This document shows positions 57,525 to 64,000 of a stretch of 64,000 bases of DNA, one piece after another. Origin of the DNA: an uncultured Vampirovibrio sp. (GTDB taxonomy: Bacteria > Cyanobacteriota > Vampirovibrionia > Gastranaerophilales > Gastranaerophilaceae); the NCBI GenBank assembly GCA_910577395.1, contig CAJTLG010000002.1, positions 153,825 to 217,824 of the forward strand, written 5' to 3'. Positions within the stretch are counted from its first letter, which is position 1. Each line of letters begins with the position of its first letter. Both the position numbers and the translations under genes were made by a program. The notes under the pieces were generated by a model. It was not told where the DNA came from, ran no database searches, and was given only the letters and a program-made list of their open reading frames with translations.

Positions 57525-58877
57525 CAAAATACAATAAGAAATTCCGAATTTAAATCTGAAATTGATAAAATACTAAACCTGCCCGTTACCAAGACTGAAA
57601 TTGCAGAGTATTACAGCCAAAACTGCAAAAAAGGCGATTTAAAAATAGGCCTTGAATATGAAAGAATTTCGCTTGATTCAAGGTCATACGAAAATGCAAA
57701 CTACAGATTTCTTTCAGAAATTATAAAAAACTTTGCCCTTATAAATGATTGGGAAATTATATATGATTCCGACACTATTATCGGCGCAAAAGATGGTTTT
57801 AATTCAATATCACTTGAGCCCGGCGGCCAATTTGAGATAAGCCTCGAGCCTAAAACCGGCCTTGATGATATTTTAGAAAATCTTGACCACTACAAAAGGC
57901 AAATAGATAAACTTGGTGAATATTATAATATAGCCTTCCTTCCGTATGGCATAAACCCAAAGACAACTTATCCGAATATTGATATAGTTAAAAAACAAAG
58001 ATACGAAATAATGGCGGATTATTTACCGCGCATAGGAAAACTGGCACCTGTTATGATGAGGGAAACGGCGGGCGTACAGGTGAATTTTGATTACATATCA
58101 GAAGATGATGCTATTTTAAAACTAAAAACTGCAGCCTATATGAGTCCCTTTATAACAGGTTTTTATGCCAACAGTCCAATAAGGGGAAATCAGCTTACAA
58201 AGTATAAAAGCTTTAGAGCACTTGCCTGGAAATATACGGGCTATAACAGATGTAATCTTTTTTATCAAAACCTTATAAACCCAAGAATGGGACAAGGATT
58301 TGAAGATTATATAGATGCAATTATTGATGTACCTATGCTCTATATTATAAGGGACGGCAGAATGATAGAGCTTATGGGGAAACTTACATTCAGAGAATTT
58401 ATGCAAAACGGATATATGAACTGGAGTGCAACCCTTGATGATTACATTCTCCATTCAAGTTTAACATTTCCTGATGTAAGGCTTAAAAATTGTATTGAAA
58501 TAAGAAACCATGATACACAGGGTATTATCAATGCATTAAGCGTATGCGCCCTATACAAGGGCATTTTATATTCTAAAAATACTATGTTTGAAACTATTGA
58601 TTTATTGAAGCATCTGAATTATGAAGATTTGGAAATTATGGGCATAAACAGTGCAAAATTCGGACTTGATTATATGGTTGATAAACTGAAGATGACAGCT
58701 TCGGATGTTGCAAAACGCTTGTTTGAAATTTCAAGAAAAAATCTGCCTGATACTGAAAAGGATTATCTTGATAAACCAATTTGGTTGCTTGAAAACAGAA
58801 AATGCATAGCTGATTTGATGCTTGAAAAAGGGGTATCAGATACAATATCTTTGTGTAATTATCTAAGTAGCCTGTAA
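57522..58877 (+). CDS. Glutamate-cysteine ligase, plant/proteobacterial (GCS2-like) type
   Basis: A 451-residue ATP-dependent ligase that makes gamma-glutamylcysteine. It has GLEYERISL, SLEPGGQFEISLEP, a METAGVQVNFDY-like MRETAGVQVNFDY, and IEIRNHDTQG, characteristic of the GCS2/EgtA and plant-type GshA group. It is full length for that group. No glutathione synthetase (gshB) or ergothioneine gene is nearby, so the product may be gamma-Glu-Cys itself or glutathione made with an unlinked enzyme. Confidence 0.85.
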   Translation: MQNTIRNSEFKSEIDKILNLPVTKTEIAEYYSQNCKKGDLKIGLEYERISLDSRSYENANYRFLSEIIKNFALINDWEIIYDSDTIIGAKDGFNSISLEPGGQFEISLEPKTGLDDILENLDHYKRQIDKLGEYYNIAFLPYGINPKTTYPNIDIVKKQRYEIMADYLPRIGKLAPVMMRETAGVQVNFDYISEDDAILKLKTAAYMSPFITGFYANSPIRGNQLTKYKSFRALAWKYTGYNRCNLFYQNLINPRMGQGFEDYIDAIIDVPMLYIIRDGRMIELMGKLTFREFMQNGYMNWSATLDDYILHSSLTFPDVRLKNCIEIRNHDTQGIINALSVCALYKGILYSKNTMFETIDLLKHLNYEDLEIMGINSAKFGLDYMVDKLKMTASDVAKRLFEISRKNLPDTEKDYLDKPIWLLENRKCIADLMLEKGVSDTISLCNYLSSL

Positions 58878-58911
58878 CAATTGTTAAAAAGGTGTCATGG
58901 ATTTTAATGTT

Positions 58912-58930
58912 TGCTAGAATTATTTTTATG
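58912..58930 (+). promoter_or_regulatory. Extended -10 promoter abutting the ATG (leaderless)
   Basis: TGCTAGAAT (58912-58920), seven bases, then the ATG at 58928. This supports 58928 as the true start of the histidine kinase rather than the GTG at 58892. Confidence 0.5.
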
Positions 58931-60946
58931 GCAAATATTTTAATCGTTTCGAAAAATGAAAATCTTTTAAATATTTTATCCGGGCTTTTTATGGAGCATG
59001 GACTATATTGCACTGTTTATCCATATAATAGCGAAGAAGAAACCTTTAATTATATAAAAGAAAATGATTTTAGCATTATACTTATTGATGACGAAATAAC
59101 CCCGACCGGCACATATAGTGTTCTTGCAAAAAAAATAAAAAACTATGATTACGAAAATAACGTCTTTACTGTTCTTTTATATAACCCAACAGCAATTAAT
59201 AACACAAATGAAGACTTATCGGGCTTTATAGATGCATTTGTTCAAAAACCGGTTATAGGTAATATTTTAATTCCCACAATCAATTCATGTCTCAAAATTA
59301 AAAGAAACATTGATAAATACAAAGAAGACAATAAAGAATTGAATAAAAGCCTTTACCAGCTTGATGTTATGTATAATACAAGTTCAAAACTTTCAGGAAA
59401 CCTTGATAAAGAAAAACTTTATGAAATAATGTTTGAAACCCTTGAAAAGACATTAAGTTTTGATTTTGCATGTGCTCTAATTCATAATAACAGGCAGGAA
59501 CAGAACAGATTAATTATCCACTCCTTAAAAAAACCTGATGAAACCACTCTAAATATATTAAAAGAAAAAATCATAAATATTGCACGGGAAAATAACAACA
59601 ATGCTGATTTTTCAAATATTAAAATTGAAGAACACATTAAACCTTCTTACCTAAACCAAAGCTACGATATTAAACTTTTAAATTTTGATAAGCTTGCAGC
59701 ACCAATAAAGGCAAAAGATAAAACTTTTGGCACACTTTTAATTTACAGACATACCCCTTTTACAAAAGAAGATGTTGTTTGCTTTCAATCCGTTGTGCAC
59801 CAAATTTCATCTTCCCTAAGAACAATTATTCTTTATAACGAAATAAAAAATGCAAATATAGAGCTAAAAAAACTTGAAAAAATAAAATCCGAATTTGTAT
59901 CAATAGTATCTCATGAACTAAGGACGCCATTAACGCCAATAAATCTTTCTCTTGAGATTTTACTGTCTGAAAAACTTAATGAAACACAACAAAATTCTAT
60001 TAATATGGCAAAAAGAAACGTAGCAAGACTTTCAGGCATCATTGAAGATTTGCTTGACCTTTCTAGAATACAAACAGGCAAGTTTGATTTTAAATATAAA
60101 AAATACAACATTAAATCATCCCTCGATTTAATTCAAAAAACTTTTGAAAATCAGGCAAAAGAAAAGAGTGTAGAATTTTATACAGACTTTAGCAACCCCA
60201 TGCCTGAAATTTACGCAGATTCAAGACGCATTGAACAAATTTTATCTAACCTTGTTACAAATGCTATAAAATTCACCCCAAAAGACGGTAAAATTGAAAT
60301 CTCAGCTAAAACTATTCCTGCTGCTGAAATTAACAAAAATGTTTTAATCACACCGGTCAATGCTATTCAAAATAATAAAGAAGAATATATTCAAGTTTCA
60401 GTTAAAGATACAGGTATTGGCATAAAAGAAGAAGATATATACAAAATATTTGATAAATTTTCCCAAATTGAAAATTCCCTTACAAGGAACGCAGGCGGGG
60501 TAGGCCTTGGGCTTACAATATCCAAGCATTTTATTGATGCACATCTTGGCGGCATTTTTGTTACAAGCAAAGAAAACAAAGGTTCAAATTTCAATGTATT
60601 AATTCCCGTATTTAGCGAAGACAAGGCTTTTGAAATTGACTTAAACACCTCTAAAAAACTAAACGATACAACCTGTATGATTAAAATCAAAACAAATAAT
60701 GAATTACAAAACAAGGATTTTATAAACCTGTTAAAACAAGAAAACATCATAAAACCGGTTAAAAACTTTAAAGAAATTACTATTGTCGATAATGATTTAT
60801 TTGTTTACAAGGCTTTTTTTCCCGCACTTCAAAAAGGGCCTTTCGAACTTATGACAGATAGAATACAAAATGCAATTAAATCCGCCAAAGAGTGTGGTAT
60901 AGTATTAGAAAAGACAATATTTAAAAAAGAGGATGAGGCTTTTTAA
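58928..60946 (+). CDS. Hybrid-like sensor histidine kinase (receiver-GAF-HisKA-HATPase)
   Basis: About 672 residues. Residues 1-125 form a receiver-like domain (ANILIVSKNENLLNIL, IILIDDEI, VQKPV) with poor conservation. About 140-300 is GAF-like. HisKA follows with phospho-acceptor His329 in IVSHELRTPLTPI, then the ATPase domain: LSNLVTNAIKFTPKDG, VKDTGIGIKEEDIYKIFDKFSQ, and GGVGLGLTISKHFIDAHLGG. A C-terminal tail of about 110 residues is unassigned. No membrane segment, so it senses an internal signal. Its stop overlaps the response regulator start (TAATG). Confidence 0.88.
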   Translation: MANILIVSKNENLLNILSGLFMEHGLYCTVYPYNSEEETFNYIKENDFSIILIDDEITPTGTYSVLAKKIKNYDYENNVFTVLLYNPTAINNTNEDLSGFIDAFVQKPVIGNILIPTINSCLKIKRNIDKYKEDNKELNKSLYQLDVMYNTSSKLSGNLDKEKLYEIMFETLEKTLSFDFACALIHNNRQEQNRLIIHSLKKPDETTLNILKEKIINIARENNNNADFSNIKIEEHIKPSYLNQSYDIKLLNFDKLAAPIKAKDKTFGTLLIYRHTPFTKEDVVCFQSVVHQISSSLRTIILYNEIKNANIELKKLEKIKSEFVSIVSHELRTPLTPINLSLEILLSEKLNETQQNSINMAKRNVARLSGIIEDLLDLSRIQTGKFDFKYKKYNIKSSLDLIQKTFENQAKEKSVEFYTDFSNPMPEIYADSRRIEQILSNLVTNAIKFTPKDGKIEISAKTIPAAEINKNVLITPVNAIQNNKEEYIQVSVKDTGIGIKEEDIYKIFDKFSQIENSLTRNAGGVGLGLTISKHFIDAHLGGIFVTSKENKGSNFNVLIPVFSEDKAFEIDLNTSKKLNDTTCMIKIKTNNELQNKDFINLLKQENIIKPVKNFKEITIVDNDLFVYKAFFPALQKGPFELMTDRIQNAIKSAKECGIVLEKTIFKKEDEAF

Positions 60947-61317
60947 TGACAAAAATTTTAATAGTAGATGATGAAAAAGATATAGTTGAAACTCTTTCTT
61001 TTATGCTAAAAACAAAGGGGTACGAAACCATTACGGCATATGACGGCGAAGAAGGCCTTAAACTTGCAAAAGAAGAACATCCGGATTTAATTATTCTTGA
61101 CGTTATGATGCCAAAAATTAACGGATACAAAATATGTCGCCTTTTAAAATACGATGCCAAATATAAAAATATCCCGATTGTAATGGTAACCGCAAGAAGC
61201 CAGGAAGGTGACAAGCTTATAGGCGAAGAAACCGGTGCTGACAGATATATTACAAAACCCTTTGAATTTTCAGACATTCTTGATGTTATAAATGAATTAA
61301 TCGACAAACAGGCATAA
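60946..61317 (+). CDS. CheY-like single-domain response regulator
   Basis: A 123-residue receiver: IVDDEKDIVETL, phospho-acceptor Asp52 in LDVMMPKINGYK, MVTARSQ and ITKPFEFSDIL. No output domain. It is the likely partner of the kinase just upstream and lies 3 nt before the PilB-like gene, suggesting that it acts on that machinery. Confidence 0.93.
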   Translation: MTKILIVDDEKDIVETLSFMLKTKGYETITAYDGEEGLKLAKEEHPDLIILDVMMPKINGYKICRLLKYDAKYKNIPIVMVTARSQEGDKLIGEETGADRYITKPFEFSDILDVINELIDKQA

Positions 61318-61320
61318 ATT

Positions 61321-62700
61321 ATGGATTTAGTTACAAATAAAACCATAGACAAACTGAAATACGACCTCGTAAGAAACAATATCATTACATTTGAAGATAT
61401 TGAACACGCTCAAAGTCTTGCAGAGGCACAAAATATAAATCTGGGTCAGGTTTTAATTAACACATCCATGATATCAGAGCATGATTTATTAAAATTTTTA
61501 GAAGAAAAATTGCACATACCATATGTTGACCTTGAAGATTATGAAATAGATAAAAAATGCTTAAACTACATCAGCTATAACGAGGCCTTAACTTATAAAA
61601 TCCTGCCATTGTTTGAAATAGAGGACATTTTAACAATCGCTATGTCGGACCCTCTTGATTTATTTGCAATCGATAAAATAATAGAACGCACCAATAAAAC
61701 AATTGAGCCTGTTTTAGGGTCTGAAAACAGTATATTAAAAAAGATTAATGAATACTATGATACAAAAGGAAAAGTTCAGGATATAGTAACAAATACAAAT
61801 CCTGATTTTAAATGGCAAGATGAATTACATAGCGATGATCTTAACGAAGAACATCTGCAAAACCTTTTCAGAGCAATTTTAAAACACGCAATCAAAGAAA
61901 ATGTGCACGAACTTTATTTTGAAAATACAGAAGAAGGCCTTACCGTTAATTTCAAAAAATCAGGCGAAAACCACCCTACAGGCACTATTCCAACCCTTCT
62001 TATAAACCCTTTTATACAAATGGTTAAAAATCTGTGCGCACTTGACCCTACGGTATCCGAAGTGCCTCAGCTTGGTAAATTAAATTTCAATGTAGATTCT
62101 ATTGCCCTCACTGCAAGCATTTCAGCATTTCCTACAATTAACGGCGAAAGAGTATTACTAAAAATTTATCACCCGCCAAAAAAAATTGAAGACATAATTA
62201 AGGATAAAGAAAAAATCGATACACTAAAATCCATGCTTGCAACACCCGGAATTATCCTTATATCAGGAGGTGCACTTAGCGGTAAAACTCACCTTGTTTA
62301 TTCAATACTAAATGAATTAACTCCCGCAAATTCAGTAGCGATGACTCTTGAAAGCGTAGCAAAATACAAACTGCAAAATGCCCTTCAGTGCGAATTGAAT
62401 GAAAGTGTCGGCTTTAATATGGATAAAGCTATGCGTTTTATTGAATTCCAATCTCCCGATATCATTTATTTTGAAGGTATATCGACAAAAGAAGGACTTG
62501 ATTTCCTGACATCTTTAAGCTTGAACAACAAAACCCTTATAACTGAATTCTTGGCTGATAACATTGAAGATTTAAGGAGAAAATTTGACAGAAGTGAATT
62601 TTCCTTATTTAAATCATTAATTACAGGCCTTGTGTTTATTCACAATCAAAATAGTATTGAACTTTTTGATAAAAACGCCCTTGGGAAATATTTATTGTAA
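61321..62700 (+). CDS. Divergent PilB/GspE-like ATPase
   Basis: A 459-residue protein with a type II secretion/type IV pilus ATPase layout: an N-terminal domain like MshEN (ILPLFEIEDILTIAMSDPLDLFAIDKI) and an ATPase core. Walker A is GGALSGKT (316-323); the Walker B region is SPDIIYFEGIS (Asp380, Glu385). The usual Asp box (DIHFEP) reads HELYFENTEEG, the VGEIRD motif is FEGIST, and the CxxC pair is missing. It may be a non-catalytic or specialised member. Operonic with the kinase and regulator. Confidence 0.8.
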   Translation: MDLVTNKTIDKLKYDLVRNNIITFEDIEHAQSLAEAQNINLGQVLINTSMISEHDLLKFLEEKLHIPYVDLEDYEIDKKCLNYISYNEALTYKILPLFEIEDILTIAMSDPLDLFAIDKIIERTNKTIEPVLGSENSILKKINEYYDTKGKVQDIVTNTNPDFKWQDELHSDDLNEEHLQNLFRAILKHAIKENVHELYFENTEEGLTVNFKKSGENHPTGTIPTLLINPFIQMVKNLCALDPTVSEVPQLGKLNFNVDSIALTASISAFPTINGERVLLKIYHPPKKIEDIIKDKEKIDTLKSMLATPGIILISGGALSGKTHLVYSILNELTPANSVAMTLESVAKYKLQNALQCELNESVGFNMDKAMRFIEFQSPDIIYFEGISTKEGLDFLTSLSLNNKTLITEFLADNIEDLRRKFDRSEFSLFKSLITGLVFIHNQNSIELFDKNALGKYLL

Positions 62701-62708
62701 ACTTAAAA

Positions 62709-63020
62709 TTACATTAAATCAATCATTCTGCTTATTCTGAGTAGCTTTTCAAGCTCGCAGGTATCAAGCTTATGATTAATTATTTTTTTAATACTGTTTG
62801 TATTATCTTGCGATTGGGGCAATAAAAGCTCTACCGGTGATATATTAAATACACTGCAAATTTTATCTATTGTATCACCCGTAGGTAAGTATTTATTGTG
62901 TTCTATATTTCGATACCCCTGAACACTCATGTTTATTCTTTCTGCAAATTGCTCCTGCGTAAGCTGGTAATTTGCCCTTAGTCTTTTTATTCCGTTAGTA
63001 ATCAATTTTTGATAGCACAT
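62709..63020 (-). CDS. Xre-family transcriptional regulator
   Basis: A 103-residue protein with a Cro/C1 helix-turn-helix: IKRLRANYQLTQEQFAERINMSVQGYRNIEHNKYLPTGDTIDKICSVFNISPVELLL. The remaining C-terminal part is a short helical tail. I use the ATG at 63020; a reading from 63203 adds an implausible leader. No ribosome-binding site is seen. It is divergent from the glycine-rich pseudopilin and may control it. Confidence 0.8.
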   Translation of the reverse strand: MCYQKLITNGIKRLRANYQLTQEQFAERINMSVQGYRNIEHNKYLPTGDTIDKICSVFNISPVELLLPQSQDNTNSIKKIINHKLDTCELEKLLRISRMIDLM

Positions 63021-63123
63021 ATTAATATATATACTTATTTTTTTGCAAAATTTAACTAACCATGTAGACAACTTTGTACTATATATGATATAGTATGTAA
63101 AAAAATTAATAGGAGCAATTAAT

Positions 63124-64000
63124 ATGCACAAAATATGGAAACACAACAATAAACTAGCAAATAGCCTAAAAGACCCGGCCTTCTCCCTAGTCGAAATGCT
63201 CATGGCATTGTTGGTTGCATCAGTTCTTTTAGCAGCATTAGCACCAGTTATGACAAGAAGGTTTAATGAAAATGTTGGTGTACATAATATAGCACCAAAG
63301 GGAACAGAGAAGACTGCAGTCTTCTATACTAATTCTGAATTCAGAGTTCCTAATAATGTAAGCTATATAGATGTAACATCTATTGGAGGCGGTGGAGCAG
63401 GGGGAGGAAGTACATATGGAAATAAAGTAATAACATCCAATGTAACAGGATGGATAGTTCCTAACGGTGTTAAAAAAATAAGGGTATTTATGGTAGGCGG
63501 AGGAGGTGGAGGAGCTTCTGGTGGACAGTTGAATGGGACTTATTCTCAATCGGTAAGTACGGGAACAATATCCGAAACGTATAAAGATTTTACAAGTGCC
63601 GGAGAGTATACATTATCTAACTATATATCAATACCATCATCAACTGTTCCTTCTCTTCCGTCTAAATGTACAGCATCAGGTGCTACAACATGGAATAACG
63701 GTGCAGTACCCGGAAGTACTCTTAATGCCTCAAATACAAACATTACTCTTACCAAAGTTACTGCATGCGGTGGTGGTGGAGGGGGAGGTGGAACACGTAA
63801 TAACGATACAAATAGTGGTGCCGGCGGTGGTGGAGGTTCAGGTGGGTATAGAACTGTTGCACTAAATTATACAGCACCTGTTTCTAGTCTTCGCGTTTAT
63901 ATTGGTGGCGGCGGAGGTGGCGGTGGAAGTGGTATAGCAAACACTGGTAGTGTTACAGCAGGTGCTCCCGGTGGCTATGGTGCCGGTGGCGGAGGCGGTG
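63124..64000 (+). CDS. Glycine-rich pseudopilin-like surface protein (3' end beyond window)
   Basis: At least 292 residues, open to the window end. Residues 1-45 are a class III prepilin-type leader: DPA|FSLVEMLMALLVASVLLAALAPVM, with Glu at mature position 5 but Ala, not Gly, at -1. The rest alternates beta-like segments with poly-glycine blocks (SIGGGGAGGGSTYG, GACGGGGGGGG-like, YIGGGGGGGGSG). The Gly blocks use mixed GGN codons, so this is protein-level repetition. Such glycine-rich pseudopilins, often very long, are recurrent in Gastranaerophilales in my recollection. AGGAGC precedes the ATG at 63124. Confidence 0.8.
   Translation, partial: MHKIWKHNNKLANSLKDPAFSLVEMLMALLVASVLLAALAPVMTRRFNENVGVHNIAPKGTEKTAVFYTNSEFRVPNNVSYIDVTSIGGGGAGGGSTYGNKVITSNVTGWIVPNGVKKIRVFMVGGGGGGASGGQLNGTYSQSVSTGTISETYKDFTSAGEYTLSNYISIPSSTVPSLPSKCTASGATTWNNGAVPGSTLNASNTNITLTKVTACGGGGGGGGTRNNDTNSGAGGGGGSGGYRTVALNYTAPVSSLRVYIGGGGGGGGSGIANTGSVTAGAPGGYGAGGGGG

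Noticed and set aside
62709..63203. Longer 164-residue version of the Xre protein
   Set aside because: The extra N-terminal residues are hydrophobic and random-looking, overlap the pseudopilin gene, and lie outside the HTH domain; 63020 gives a normal start.
63350..64000. GGN-rich repeats as a possible CRISPR or microsatellite
   Set aside because: The repeats are irregular, in frame with the pseudopilin ORF, and use mixed glycine codons; they are protein repeats.

Overview
The window looks like chromosome of a low-GC, Gram-negative, cyanobacteria-related but apparently non-photosynthetic bacterium, most likely the gut Melainabacteria/Vampirovibrionia (Gastranaerophilales). The clues are a Ycf23/DUF561 protein at the left edge, a response regulator that reads like RpaB/Ycf27, a FTLAEV-type pseudopilin, a glycine-rich pseudopilin at the right edge, a TolC-type export system (so an outer membrane), and the absence of any photosynthesis gene. 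The lineage call rests on remembered family resemblance; the 16S gene in the window would settle it.

Layout. 1-6.6 kb: Ycf23, a PDZ-less HtrA-like protease, a phosphatase/aminotransferase/hydrolase cassette and small membrane proteins. 6.6-8.2 kb: leuB-leuD. 8.3-13.7 kb: a winged-helix protein and the rpmF-plsX-fabH-fabD-fabG lipid operon, with an ankyrin protein at its end. 13.7-18.4 kb: pheS, a GT-C-like membrane protein, rpmI-rplT and a pseudopilin. 18.5-24.7 kb: a complete TolC/HlyD/ABC-2 efflux operon. 24.7-30.2 kb: a YqhD-like alcohol dehydrogenase, a YgiW-type OB-fold protein, a calpain-like protease, an MpaA-like amidase and RpaB. 30.4-30.7 kb: a 286-bp inverted-repeat element with internal hairpins that I cannot identify. 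30.7-33.2 kb: gatD and proS. 33.3-43.1 kb: an 11-gene complex I operon (nuoABCDHIJKLMN) without nuoEFG. 43.1-49.0 kb: a secreted protein, ispG, a phosphoesterase, a TPR protein and a GT41 (O-GlcNAc-transferase-like) enzyme. 49.1-50.0 kb: an SMR transporter and a fluoride channel. 50.0-55.6 kb: one rRNA operon on the minus strand with tandem promoters and no spacer tRNA. 55.7-64 kb: ispE, rsmA, a glutamate-cysteine ligase, a histidine kinase/response regulator/PilB-like operon, an Xre regulator and the truncated glycine-rich pseudopilin.

How it fits together. Most of the window is housekeeping (translation, fatty acids, isoprenoids, leucine, peptidoglycan amidation). The less ordinary parts are the ferredoxin-type complex I core, the surface/secretion theme (pseudopilins, a divergent PilB-like ATPase run with a two-component system, efflux), possible protein O-glycosylation, the calpain-like protease and the hairpin element. 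Several genes have a -10 box exactly 6-7 nt before the ATG and no Shine-Dalgarno sequence, which suggests leaderless mRNAs. I see no insertion sequence, prophage, CRISPR array or tRNA gene.
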